Assembly (NCBI RefSeq): GCF_026745355.1
Contig: NC_079208.1
Span: forward strand, 16,071,955 to 16,135,954
Direction: 5' to 3'
Length of the DNA stretch: 64,000 nt
Origin: Beta vulgaris subsp. vulgaris
Taxonomy: Eukaryota > Streptophyta > Magnoliopsida > Caryophyllales > Amaranthaceae
Of this stretch, positions 45,991 to 56,466 are shown one piece after another. The notes under the pieces are model-generated. The model saw nothing but the letters and a program-made list of their open reading frames with translations. It ran no database searches and was not told the origin of the DNA. The first letter of the stretch is position 1. The number at the start of each line of letters is the position of its first letter. The position numbers and the translations under genes are program-made.

Positions 45991-47723
45991 CTAGAATTTT
46001 CTTCTCGCTTGAGGTAGATAAGAATTTATCTTACCGTTGCGAGCTAAGTCTTCTAAAGCTCTTTTCAGATGCTTACATTCGTTTGTCTCGTGACCACAAT
46101 CTTTGTGGAAATGGCAATACTTGCTTTTATCCCTGTTTTTGTAAGGCGTCTTCATTTCTGCTGGGGCCTTTAGTTCGTATTGATATTTGATCTCCATGAG
46201 AATGGAGTACTGATCCTTACTGAACTCTATAGGCACAGCTGATGTTGTTGGCTCAGATCTTTTGCTTCGTTTGGATGAAGTTGTCATTGAAGTCACTGCC
46301 CAAGTTTCAGCTTTTTTGGGGATGTTCTTCTTCGGCTGAATGGTTTCTTCAATTTTCTTTGTCTCTGGATGTTTTGCTTCCGCACAAACTTCCGTAGCAT
46401 GGATAAATGCCTCGGCCTCCTGAAGAGCCTCAGTCATCGTGGAGATCTTCTTCTTTACTAACTCGAACTTAAAGTTTCCTGGTCTTAGACCCCTGATGAA
46501 GGCGTCAAAAGCCACTCCCGCATTTAGATCCTGGATCTGCAATGCTTCCAGATTAAATCTTTTCACATAGCTTCTTAGGGCTTCTTTAGGCCCTTGGACG
46601 ACCTTGCCCAAATGCATGATGGTCTTCTACTCCTGCCGATTTGCTAAAAGATGGCTAGTAAACAAGATACTAAGCTCAGTGAAATTATTCACCGAGTTAG
46701 GAGGAAGATTGTTAAGCCATTTTTGAGCTACCCCTTTCAGCGTGGCTGGAAAGTTCTTGCACCATGTAGCATCATCAACCGCCTGAACATACATTTGATG
46801 TTTGTATGCTGATAAATGATCATCCGGATCTGTAGTGCCGTCGAAAGGCTCTATCAATGATCATCCGGATCTGTAGTGCCGTCAAAAGGCTTTATCGTCG
46901 GAAGCTTAACCTTTGGGAATGGGGGGGACTCCATGATTTTGGCCGAAAAGGGAGTCGGCCAGTTAATCTTGAGTTCCCCGGCATGTCACTTAGTGGGTAT
47001 GTGCTCCCGATGATATTCTTTCAGCACTGGATTTGAGGAGGTGTTAGCTAAGGCTTGACGCCTATACACCATAGGTTGTAAAACCGTTTTTTCTTGCCTT
47101 GGCTGAACAGCCGAAGGTCTTTGACTTCTTCCTTCTGTTCTGGACGGAATCCTCAATGGGGGATCCTTCATGTAGAGAGTAGACCTTGAGGCCGAACGCT
47201 GAAGAGCAGCTGCCTTCTTGGCTTCCATGTACTCCCTAGCATCCGTCTCCATCTTGTGACCACTAGGAGGAATGTTATCTCCTGGACGGACCACCAACTT
47301 CCAGTCCATCTTCCTTCTTGGTTCACTGACGGCTGGCTGCTTTCCTTTAGACAGTTGTTTTGTCATTTCCTGCCAAGGAAGCCGGCTTGTCCCTGGAAGA
47401 CCTTCTTGAGACTGCCCCCTAGGCGGTACCACAACGGCCTGGCCTGGATTAACCTGAAAAAATAGCATATTGCTTTTGACTTACTCCTCCATGACAACGA
47501 CCATCCTAGCTTGGAAGTCATTTAAGACAGTTTCCAGATGGCCAGCTGTCACTGGACGATCAAGATTCTCTTGAATGACAGGGCCCCTGCTCCCACCAGA
47601 GAGACGAACGACAGCAGAGGGCCTATCTCTTCCTCTAGGTGGCCTCTCATCGCCCGCTGTATCTTTCACTTGTATCTCAAAGCTTCTATTCCTGGCAACA
47701 TTGGATGAGTGACAATCAGTCAT
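45991..47723 (-). pseudogene. Tat-like Gypsy gag
   Basis: 47723-47481 and 47468-46986 (one frame, split by a TAA) are the charged N-terminal region. 46857-46627 has the gag start P-F-D-G-T-T-D-P-D-D-H. 46617-45991 follows after an in-frame TAG and has the retrotrans-gag tail F-I-R-G-L-R-P-G, and a zinc-knuckle-like C-x2-H... segment (Y-C-H-F-H-K-D-C-G-H-E-T-N-E-C). A 41-bp tandem duplication near 46815-46896 shifts the frame at the 46857 boundary. The second Gypsy copy has CAA where this copy has the TAG near 46628, so that stop is derived. Confidence 0.82.
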
Positions 47724-47734
47724 TGTTGCGTCTC

Positions 47735-48377
47735 CCCATAGACGGCACCAAATGTTACGTAGTGCTAAACTCGTAGATCAATACTACTATCCCCAACAGT
47801 AGGTTCTAGACTAGGAGACTTGTGCAACAACGCCTAGACTCAAACCCCAAACATGAGCTCCGCCTTGAAACCTGCAAAAAGGGACCCACCCTGGAGGTTT
47901 GGGTGGTATTTGCCTCTCTGAAGCTTAAGTCAGGTATCAGGGATATGAAGGAACTTTTAGAGAGAGAAAGTAGAGAGAGAGTATTTATGGCAGAATAACA
48001 GTGATATGCTCTGAAAAACGCACCTTTCCCCTGATTTCAAGGACTATTTATAGTGTCTGAAATGACTGCTATACTTTGATGTCACCCTAATTTGGGAGCA
48101 TCTGATTGGCTAAGCAATAATGGTGTGACACGTGGCGATTACTGATTGGAGAGTACACATCACCCTTTTACACAGAAATGCTATTTACTTTTACTGGGCC
48201 TAAGTACAATTTGGGCCATAAGAAGGGTTTTAGTACACTTTTTTCTTCAGAAAAGTGTACTTTAGTCCATACAAGCGTATGACCCATGTACTTTACCATA
48301 ATAGGAAAGCGCCACTTGTAGGGTTGTGATGGGGCCACGTGTCACATTTTATAGCCGTTGATTTTTAGGCTACAACA
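47735..48377 (-). repeat. 5' LTR and primer-binding site of the Tat-like Gypsy
   Basis: LTR 47753-48377 (625 bp) ends CTACAACA before the GCTAA duplication. Primer site on the minus strand at 47735-47752 (TTTGGTGCCGTCTATGGG). Confidence 0.88.
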
Positions 48378-48382
48378 GCTAA

Positions 48383-48925
48383 GGACTTTCATCAAACCCA
48401 TAATCTTATCTGTTTTAAAATTTAAAGTCCAGTGAATTTAATTGTAGAATTTAATCATATGTTGAGCACGAAGACACACTTAATTAACCAACCAAATTCA
48501 TCCGAAGGAACTTGTTTCTTTTCCTTAGAACCAGAGTTAGTTGGTGGTTTAGATGGAGGGAATGAAGTGTTTTCTTGAGATGGTTCCACTGTTCCTTTGA
48601 GAGAAACAAAAGGTGAGGTGGTGGTATAAATGGAAGGAAGAAAATATGGTTGTGGTGGAAGGTCCGTGGATGTAGAAGAGAAAGGGTTTTGGTTACTCAT
48701 CTCAACCTTCATCTGTTCGAAACTGGAAGGAACGAGAAGAAGGAGGAAGAGATGGAAGGAATGAGAGTGAGGGTTACTGGTATTTTTGGTGAGGATAGAG
48801 GAGTTGGGTCCTTAGGTGAGTGGGTAGGCTCTTCATCAGATAGGACTAAAGGGAAGTCCCCAGTGGAAGGAACATGTGCAGTTTTGGTAATAGGCAACCT
48901 AGAACTTTGCCTAACTCTTTAGGAA
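48383..48925 (-). pseudogene. N-terminal part of the extra ORF of the large copia element
   Basis: Frames 48897-48709 and 48712-48455 are Ser/Pro/Thr-rich with short charged stretches and no known domain. The last 60 bp before the Gypsy insertion are open in the same frame as 37046-36882. The RT fragment ends only about 50 bp away (48979), so RNase H is missing and this ORF was brought next to RT by a deletion. Confidence 0.45.
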
Positions 48926-48978
48926 CATAATCACAGTCACTTTTTAATTTTTGAAGCCATATTTCTTTAACAGTTCCT

Positions 48979-49590
48979 TTATGTATTTTTGTTGGTGGAT
49001 GAATATTCCTTTGTCAGTTTGCTTAATTTGTATCTGAAGAAAGAAATTAACTCACCCATCATACTTATCTCAAATTCATTACTCATAAGGTTTGATAATT
49101 CTTTGCATAATGATTCATTAGTTGCTCCATTAATAATGTCATCAACATATATTTGATCAAGAAGTATGTCAGTTCCTTTCGATTTTAGAAACAAAGTTTT
49201 ATCCACTTTTCCTCTTTTAAGGTTGTTTTATAAAAGGAACCTAGATAATCTCTCATACCATGACGTAAGTGCTTGCTTTAGCCCATAAATAGCCTTGTAA
49301 AGCTTGTAGACATGGTTTAGGAGATCATTCTTTCAAATCCAGGGGGTTGTTCAACATATACATCTTTATTTACATAGCCATTAAGAATCGCACATTTGAC
49401 ATTTATTTGATACAGCTTAAATCCCATATAGGCAGCAAATGTAATTAGTATTCTAATGGCTTCGAGTCTAGCAACAGGAGCAAAGGTTTCTTCATAGTCG
49501 ATTCCTTCTTGTTGATTATAACCTTTTACTACAAGTCTAGCTTTATTCCTTGTAATTCTTCCATACTCATCTAGTTTGTTTTTAAAAACC
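48979..49590 (-). pseudogene. Large copia reverse transcriptase, truncated
   Basis: The 49206-48979 frame carries the active-site Y-V-D-D-I and the N-E-F-E-I-S-M-M-G-E-L segment. The upstream part of RT (49207-49590) is readable only in other frames with stops. The RT end and all of RNase H are absent. Confidence 0.8.
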
Positions 49591-50114
49591 TATATCAAGC
49601 CAATCAGTTTTTGTTGTTTTGAAGAGGGAACTAGATGCCATAACTTGTTTCTTTCAAACTCATTTAATTTAGCTTGCATAGCAGTGATCCAATCAGAACT
49701 AGTTAGGGCTTCCTCACGATTTCTTGGTTCCATCATTGATAGGGACACATGAAATGCACAAAAATTCCTTAACTGAGATCTAGTCTGCGTACCTTTGGAT
49801 ATGTCACTTATTATGAGTTCCACTGGATGTGATTTTTGATGTCTCCAAGGTTTAGGTTGAAACTTCCTTATAGGAACAGGTTGTTCCTCTTGAGTTGCAT
49901 GAGAGGATGAGGAGCCTTGTTCATTTGTTCCTCTTTCAGCTATTGTTGAATAAGTTCCTTCAACATTTTCGTTCTTAGCCGAAACAGTAACATCTCCATC
50001 ATCTTGAGGAACATGAACATCATCGTTATGCATGTTTTCATCTTCTTCGTTCCTTTCCTCTTTTATTCCTTCTTCTTCAATTGAATCTGCATCTTTCTCA
50101 TTTGATCGAACCAT
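49590..50114 (-). pseudogene. Copia integrase-RT linker and RT start
   Basis: 174-codon open frame: acidic Asp/Glu-rich stretch (residues 6-60), Ser/Gln-rich middle, then H-P-V-E-L-I-I-S-D and the start of RT (E-E-A-L-T-S-S-D-W-I-T-A-M-Q-A-K-L-N-E-F). Open but flanked by broken frames. Confidence 0.75.
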
Positions 50115-50135
50115 GCTTATCTCAAAGTCATCAAC

Positions 50136-50747
50136 CTATTTGCTTGGATTAAAATTGTTAGATTCATCAAAGATTATATGAACACTTTCTTCAATGCACA
50201 TAGTTCTTTTATTATAAACTCTATAAGCCTTACTATGTGATGAATATTCTAAGAATATTTCTTCATCACTCCTTGCATCAAATTTTCCAAGATTATCTTT
50301 TTCATTATTACGAACAAAGCATTTACAACCAAATGTTCTGAAATGTGTAATATTGGGTTTCTTTCCAAAATAAAGCTCATAAGAAGTTTTGTTAATGATA
50401 GGTCTCATCATGGCACGATTTATTATGTGACAGACAATACTTAACAGCCTCAACCCAAAAGTTTCTTGGAAGTTCACTAGCAATTAACATAGTCCTAACC
50501 ATTTCCTCCAACGTCCTATTTTTCCTTTTTACAACCCCATTTTGTCGTGGTGTCCTAGGGAGAGAGAAATTATGATCTAGGCCATGGTCTCTACTTAAGT
50601 CATCAAATTTATAATTTTCAAAATCTTACCATGATCGGATCTAATATGCATCAATTTGTGATCACTCAAATTTTGAACTCTTTTAGCAAATACAAGGGAC
50701 TCATCATAAGTCTCGTCCTTACTAGAGAGAAAAATAACCCAAGTGTA
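50136..50747 (-). pseudogene. Copia integrase core and C-terminus
   Basis: 50747-50490 retains Y-T-W-V-I-F, a R-S-D-H-G catalytic motif and the R-T-P-Q-Q-N-G-like region in broken frames. 50483-50136 has Y-E-L-Y-F-G-K-K-P-N-I-T-H-F-R-T-F-G-C and the G-Y-S-S-H-S-K-A-Y-like motif (first Gly changed). The core is interrupted at 50744-52011 by an insertion. Confidence 0.8.
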
Positions 50748-52011
50748 CCTAAAGTAGTGATGGGTTTTAAAATATACCGCAAGTGCACGATGTCTGTTTA
50801 GCAGAAATTGACAAATACGGGTCGATCTACAGGGAGAGGAGTTCTACTGATTTATGCTCAATTATTTAACTACTTCAAGAGAGAAAATTGATTGAAGCAT
50901 TAATAACTAAACTAGAGTGAACTAGAACACGAAATGATATAAGTTTATCAAATAATTAAAAACCTAGGGCAATTGATCGGTCCACCATGCTTATACCAAT
51001 CTAATCACTACAATACAGTTCAACAATACTGGGATTGAGGTTCGAATAAATAACGTATTTTGTTAATCCTTGGTCTGGCATTAACAATTCTTAGATTAAC
51101 ATATGCCAGTACGGTCGCTCAACATAATCAAACCTACCTATTGTAACAAGCCTCTAATGAATACGATATTTCGATTATAATTCTTATTAGCTAAACATAA
51201 CTCATGATATTGCATGAATTAAACAAGCATAACAAATCAATAGGAATTATTCTAATTCAATCCAAATGACGAAGAACTTTAAACCACAATAAAAAAGGTA
51301 TAAACATGGCTTCCCTCTCTAAGCCCTATATATAGACTACTCACTCATGATAATAATAAACTCAATAAACATAATCAAAGTAAAAGAATTCATTAAATTA
51401 AACAAAGTAAAGAGGAATATCGAATGGTTGAAGAACAATTAAAAGGAAATCAACGATCTCTATAATTTTCAAAGGTAAAAGTTCATACAAAACTAGAGAG
51501 AGAAAAACTAAGTTTTTAGCCCTAAAAACGTAGAATTTCAGGTGAAATGCGCCCGGTCGACCGGGCGGGAAAACTGCGATTTTGCATCAACGTGCGAAGG
51601 CTGTATCTCTCAAACCAGAAGTCAGATTTGGGCGTATGACCTATCATTAGAAAGCCCTTGAGTTGTAGTTTCCAGCCCAACTGGAATTTCGTGATTATCA
51701 ATTTTTTATATCAAAAGTTATAGTTAAAATAATGAACAGGTGTCAGTTTTGACACTTGTTTCACTAATTCTTTGCTTCATTCTAACTCGAAATTGTCCCA
51801 AACGGATGCATTGTGATCCTTTTGCAAGATATATTCATCTTAAATGATTAATATGCTTGATATTAGGTAATCATAATCAATTTTCATCAAAGTAACCTGA
51901 AAATCATCAAAACACGCAAACGGGGAGTAGTAGAGCACAACTTACGTAATTCATGCCATTATGCACCTAAATGCTCTAAAAGGAGTTCTAAATAGCTATG
52001 TGGCGCTCACA
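50744..52011. mobile_element. LTR-like insertion (about 1.27 kb) in the copia integrase
   Basis: The copia integrase reads up to S-S-F-K-S-K on one side (52012) and resumes at Y-T-W on the other (50747). The intervening 1.27 kb is unrelated. It begins TGTACCTAAAG, ends GCTCACAACA (TG...CA) and has no ORF. It contains ACCGCAAGTGCACG (50779-50792), a motif seen in several plant Gypsy LTR/PBS regions. About 120 bp of integrase are missing at the site, and no target duplication is visible. Probably a solo LTR with deleted flanks. Confidence 0.5.
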
Positions 52012-52598
52012 ACAATTTAGATTTGAATGAGGATCTAATATGCTTTCCGTTGGCACAAGCATCACAAACTTGATCAATATGAAATTTTATAGATGGTAAT
52101 CCTAAAACAAGATCTTTTGATCGAAGTTTGTCAAGTAATGAAAAGCTAGCATGTCCTAGACGCTTATGCCATAAGAGTGGATCATCTTCAATAACACTAA
52201 GACATGTCCATTTGTTTTTAGGATAAGATCAAGATCCACAATATATGTGTTCCCTTTCCTTGTTCCTTCCAAGATGACATGCTTAGAGTTAATGTTAAAG
52301 ATCAAGCATTTTTCACTATTAAATTTAACAACGTTTCCCTTATCACAAAATTAGGAAATACTTAAGAGATGATGCTTTAAACCTTCAACTAAAACACGAT
52401 ATCAATGGAATGTGATGGTGACTTACCAACCTTACGCATGGCAACTATGTTACCTTTCTTATTGTCGCCAAAGTCACACTTCCACCTTCATAGGTTGAGA
52501 GTGAGAGAAATTTAGATTTATCTCCAGTCATGTACTTGGAACATCCACTATCAAGAACCCAAGTGTTGTTCCCCCTCACTCTAACCTGCAAAAATCAA
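52012..52598 (-). pseudogene. Copia protease / pre-integrase region, decayed
   Basis: The minus strand reads C-D-A-C-A-N-G-K (zinc-region end) near 52050, and upstream pieces of the N-L-I-S-type segment and the W-V-L-D-S-G-C-S-like protease start near 52530-52560, in several frames with stops. Confidence 0.65.
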
Positions 52599-53988
52599 CT
52601 AGTTTTTAGTTGTAGGAACCCCTTTTTTCGTGGATTCCTGTTCTTGACTAGCATTTGTTTTAGCAACCCATTTCATGTTGCTTAATTTCACATTCTTGCC
52701 AATCATTTCAGTTCTTATTTGACACTGAGTTATGTAATGACTTATCCTTTCACAATACTTACAAATTTTGTCACTAGGTAGGTCAACATATTTCTTAGGT
52801 TTGTTCCTCTTTTTGTGGTTTTCAAAACCAAGACCTTCTTTTCTCTTAGTCTGTGGTCTCTTAATCCACATAGGAACAACCATTACTTTGCCTCTATTCC
52901 TTGCAACAACAAGTTCCTTCTTGAGATTACAGATATGTTCCTTTAAAACATTTTTCTCTTTATTTAAATTTTCGATTTTAGATCTGTAACCTTTTAAATG
53001 AGTTGATCTAATATCAAAGGAACTTAAAACAGGGACAAATTTCTTTAAGTATGAAATTTATAAATTGATTTGATAATTTTCATTCTTCACACTCTCATAT
53101 AATTCCTTGATTTTTAAGTTCTTATCAAATAAATCAATGAACCTAGTTTCAACATTCGCTCTCATTTTCTCAAGCCATTCTATATGTTATTTACAAACTT
53201 TAGTAGCTTGTTCAGTTTGTTCACGTTTTTCACGTTCATCTCTGCATTCAAGAATTGCATCATAAAGAAGATCATAAATTCCAAGCCTAGTTTTTCTATC
53301 TATGTGTAATTCAAGTACATATGGACTTTTCTCAACATTTCTTCATCTTCTTTTTCGTCAGTGTTTGCCATGAGGCAAAGATTTGCAGTTTCTTCAGTTT
53401 GTTGTTCTTCTTCCTCTTTTGTCTCTAAATCTCCCCAAGCTGCTATCATAGCCTTTCGAACGTTCGCTTTAGAGAAAGGTGCTTTAGTTTCCTTATTCCT
53501 TTTAGTGAAGCGTTCCTTATTCCTTTCTTTGGTCTTGTCATTTTTTCCCAAAGTGGTAATTCCTTGAAGAAGTGATATGTACTACCATATTTATGACAAG
53601 CAGCTTTATTAGAAAGCTTTTTAGTTTTACCTTTGAAGTTCCAATTCTTCATGTTCCTATACATCTTTCAAAATTTTCGGACCACGAGTGCTACTTCCTC
53701 TTCTTCTGAGTCAGAATCATCTTCATCATCTGCTTTGAGGGCAACGAACTTTGAATTAGAGCTTTCACCGTACTCGGTATCAAGGCGGAGCTCATGAGTC
53801 ATAAGTGATCTAGTAAGCTGTTCCAACTTAAACATAGTGAAGTCTTTTGTTTCTTGTAAAGCAGTGACCTTAGCCATCCATCTATTCTTAAGAAGATTCC
53901 TAAGAACTTTTCGAACCTGTTCCTCTGATGAAATAAACTTATCAAGAGAAGCTAATTCATTAATAATGTTAGTAAAACGAGTAAACAT
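52599..53988 (-). pseudogene. Copia gag, 5'-truncated
   Basis: 53988-53668 starts inside capsid (M-F-T-R-F-T-N-I-I-N) and has the V-R-K-V-L-R-N-L motif. Overlapping frames 53664-53446 and 53551-53300 contain a decayed CCHC knuckle. 52883-52599 has a second, intact knuckle (C-K-Y-C-E-R-I-S-H-Y-I-T-Q-C). The N-terminal part of gag is absent because the element joins Gypsy sequence at about 54010. Confidence 0.8.
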
Positions 53989-54016
53989 CTATGCTTTTAC
54001 TTTCTTTCTTCTTGCT

Positions 54017-54653
54017 CTAACGATCATCCTTCTTATGAAACCTCCTTCCTCCTCGGGTTAAGTCTGAATTCATCTTTCCTTTCAGGGCTAAATCCTCCAA
54101 AGCCCTCTTAAGGTGTTTACAATCATTGGTCTCATGACCACAGTCCTTGTGAAAATGGCAGTACTTGCTCTTGTCCCTATTCCTGTAAGGAGTCTTCAGT
54201 TCAACAGGAGTCTTTAGCTCATATTGATCCTTTATCACATAAATAAAAATCTTTGCTAAATTCAATGGGATTAGCCGAAAATTCAGATTCTTTCCTCTTG
54301 CCTTGCCTAGACGAAGGGGTTGTGGAGGTTATAGCTCAAGTCTCAGCCTTTTTAGGGTCGCTCTTCTTTGGTTGAAATACGTCTTCAGGCTTCTTGGACT
54401 CAGGGTGCTTTACCTCATCACACACCTCAGTGGCATGTACGAATGCTTCGACCTCTTTCAATGCTTCTACAAGGGTGGTGATTTTCTTCTTAACAAGATC
54501 AAACTTAAAACTTCCTGGCCTCAGCCCCCTGATGAAGGCGTCGAAGACCACACCAGCATTGAGATTTTGAATTTGTAAGGCTTCTAGATTGAACCTCTCA
54601 ACAAAACTTCGAAGGGCTTCTTTTGGTCCTTGGACGACCTTGCCCAAATGCAT
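54017..54653 (-). pseudogene. Gag of the second Tat-like Gypsy
   Basis: 54653-54336 starts M-H-L-G-K-V-V-Q-G-P-K-E and has F-I-R-G-L-R-P-G. After a frame break, 54265-54017 has the Y-C-H-F-H-K-D-C-G-H-E-T-N-D-C zinc segment. It ends in the junction with copia sequence. Confidence 0.8.
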
Positions 54654-54675
54654 GCTTGTCTTTTGTTCTTGCGGG

Positions 54676-54808
54676 AATGTTCTCTAAGAGGAACTGGATG
54701 GTTAACAGTTAGATCTGAACAGACTTGGAAAAAACAGTATGTTGTTCTTAATATGTTCCTGGACGACAGCTGTCATCTTAGGCTGAAAGTCGTTCAAGAC
54801 GTTCTCCA
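54676..54808 (-). repeat. 133-bp duplicated gag-leader segment, copy 1
   Basis: Nearly identical to 55523-55656 (which has one extra T). Both start AATGTTCTCTAAGAGGAACT and end GACGTTCTCCA. The normal place, judged from the first Gypsy (47481-47560), is the right-hand copy, so this one is the displaced duplicate. Confidence 0.85.
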
Positions 54809-55111
54809 TCACCTATAAACCCTTAGAGAACACGAGATTAGATGAGGTGTTTGCGGGGGATCAACACCTATAAACCCTTTGATGTAGTACATTTTACTCC
54901 TGTCTTAGACGGACAAGAGAAAGGCCTACACTTCTTCCTTCTAATGTGGACGGTAACCTCAAAGGAGGGTGTCTCAAATACAGTGTAGACCCTGTGGCTG
55001 ACCGTAGTAATGCAACAACTTTCTTTGCCTCTAAGTACTCACGAGTATCTATTTCCATTCAATGTCCATTTGGACGAGCATCTTCCTAGGTCCTAATCAC
55101 CAGGTTCCAGT

Positions 55112-55415
55112 TACGGGTGTTCAATGTCGGATATCGGATCGGATCCGAAAATTTGGATATCCGAAAATTTCGGATCGGGGAAATTGCGATCCGAATCCGA
55201 TCCGAACTTTTCGGATCAGATCACCGGGTTTTCGGATCGGATCACCGGATTTCGGATCGGGTCCGTTGAAATTTTTGAAAAATCCTGATCCGAAAACCCG
55301 AATTTTTTTCTGGATACCCGATCCGAAATATCCTAAATCTTAAAATCGGATCGGATATCCGAAATTTCGGATCGGATCGGCGGATTTTCGGATCGGATAT
55401 TTTTGCACACCCCTA
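55112..55415. repeat. hAT-type MITE (TCGGAT-rich) with perfect 8-bp duplication
   Basis: 304 bp, ends TACGGGTGT / ACACCCCTA, flanked by GTTCCAGT at 55104-55111 and 55416-55423. The interior is made of ATCCGAAAT / CGGATCGGAT words on both strands. Removing it rejoins a segment matching 47290-47320 of the first Gypsy (CTTCCAGTCCATCTTCC). Confidence 0.92.
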
Positions 55416-55522
55416 GTTCCAGTCCATCTTCCTTTGGTGCTCACTGCCTTCTGGCTGTCTTTCTCTGGCTGTTCTCCTAAAGGGTTCCCGACGAGGGGGT
55501 CGACTTGGACGATTTTCCTGGA

Positions 55523-55656
55523 AATGTTCTCTAAGAGGAACTGGATGGTTAACAGTTAGATCTGAACAGACTTGGAAAAAACAGTATGTTGTTCTTAATA
55601 TGTTTCCTGGACGACAGCTGTCATCTTAGGCTGAAAGTCGTTCAAGACGTTCTCCA
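55523..55656 (-). repeat. 134-bp duplicated gag-leader segment, copy 2
   Basis: Partner of 54676-54808, with one inserted T. Continues leftwards and rightwards into sequence collinear with the first Gypsy, so this is the original position. Confidence 0.85.
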
Positions 55657-55854
55657 GATGGGCAACAGTCACTGGACGTTCGAGATTTTCTTGAATCGTA
55701 GGTTCACGACTCTAACGAGGGACATGGATGATAGACAGAGGCCTATCCCTCTCTCGAGGTGGTTTCTCATTGTCTATGATATCTTCAACTTGAACTTGAA
55801 AACTTCGATTCGTTAGCACATTGGAAGAGTGACAAGCAGTCATCGCTACGTCTC

Positions 55855-56466
55855 CCAGAGGTGGCGCCAAATGTTTAGTCTCCTTGGCTGGCAAGTACAC
55901 TTTAATCCTTCAAATTGTTCTTCAATGGAGACTAGTGCAACGACGTCTGAATCTCGAAATCCGAACCTGAGCTCCGTTCCCGAACCTGCAAAAGAAGGGA
56001 TCAACCCAGGAGGTTTGGGTGGTGGTTCCTCCTCCGAAGCTTAAATCAGGTGTCAAGAGTGAAAAGGAAAAGTAGAGATAGAGAGAGAATTTCTATAGAG
56101 TATGGGTATATTGTTCAAAAAAGTTACCTTTCTTCTGATTTTTAGGGGCTATTTATAGTGTTAGGGTCTTGAATGGTGTCATCTAAGGTTACCCTAAAAT
56201 GGGGACACCTGACATATGGCAGACAATCAGACACTGACACGTGGCAGACAATGATTGGATGGTCATTACCAGCCAATCATATGCAATTGTTTTTTTTGGA
56301 ATTTGGGCCTTGAATATTCTTTTATGCCAAAAGGTAGACTTTTACTCTTTTTTTTAGTAAAACTCAAAGTTTTAACCTCTTTTTACTCCTTTTGAGGAGA
56401 CACGTGGACGCTCCTGATGGATCCACGTGTCTCTATAAGAGCCACTGACTTAATTAGGCTACAACA
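55855..56466 (-). repeat. 5' LTR and primer-binding site of the second Tat-like Gypsy
   Basis: LTR 55872-56466 (595 bp); primer site at 55855-55871 (minus TTTGGCGCCACCTCTGG). The right flank is ACTAC; no partner LTR is present to test a duplication. Confidence 0.82.

Larger units (their letters stand above)
37052..48377 (-). mobile_element. Tat/Retand-like Gypsy retrotransposon, 11.3 kb, decayed
   Basis: LTRs 37052-37670 and 47753-48377, flanked by GCTGA (37047-37051) and GCTAA (48378-48382), a 5-bp duplication with one change. The minus strand beside the right LTR reads TTTGGTGCCGTCTATGGGGAG (primer site). The minus strand beside the left LTR has a purine tract AAAGGGGTAAA. Order from the right: gag, protease, RT, RNase H, integrase, then a 4.7-kb region holding an antisense gene, then the 3' LTR. 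The RT motif V-D-x-T-D-L-N-K-A-C-P-K-D and the extra antisense gene point to the Tat lineage (Retand group). The LTRs differ at about 10 of the first 170 aligned bases by eye. Confidence 0.9.
33773..54010 (-). mobile_element. Large copia retrotransposon (minus), heavily nested and 5'-truncated
   Basis: The 3' LTR (33773-36390) and an adjacent polypurine tract put the 3' end on the left. Gag, protease/integrase and RT follow to the right up to about 54010. There the sequence changes abruptly to a second Gypsy element, so the start of gag, the leader and the 5' LTR are missing. It contains a MITE in the LTR, an 11.3-kb Gypsy between pol and the LTR (37052-48377), and an LTR-like insertion in the integrase (50744-52011). 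RNase H is deleted. The long LTR and an extra ORF after pol recall the SIRE/Maximus group, but this is not proven. Confidence 0.8.
54011..56466 (-). mobile_element. Truncated second Tat-like Gypsy (5' LTR plus gag)
   Basis: Same family as 37052-48377: gag frames 54653-54336 and 54265-54017 align with 46617-45991. The LTR (55872-56466) ends ACAACA and shares the GAGCTCCG and GGAGGTTTGGGTGGT blocks. The primer site beside the LTR reads TTTGGCGCCACCTC on the minus strand. Only the 5' end remains: protease, RT, integrase and the 3' LTR are missing beyond 54011, where copia gag begins. The interior carries a hAT MITE and a 133-bp segmental duplication. Confidence 0.82.

Noticed and set aside
55062..55343. 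93-residue Pro/Asp/Arg-rich ORF
   Set aside because: Lies in the hAT MITE at 55112-55415 and reads its CGGATC word array.
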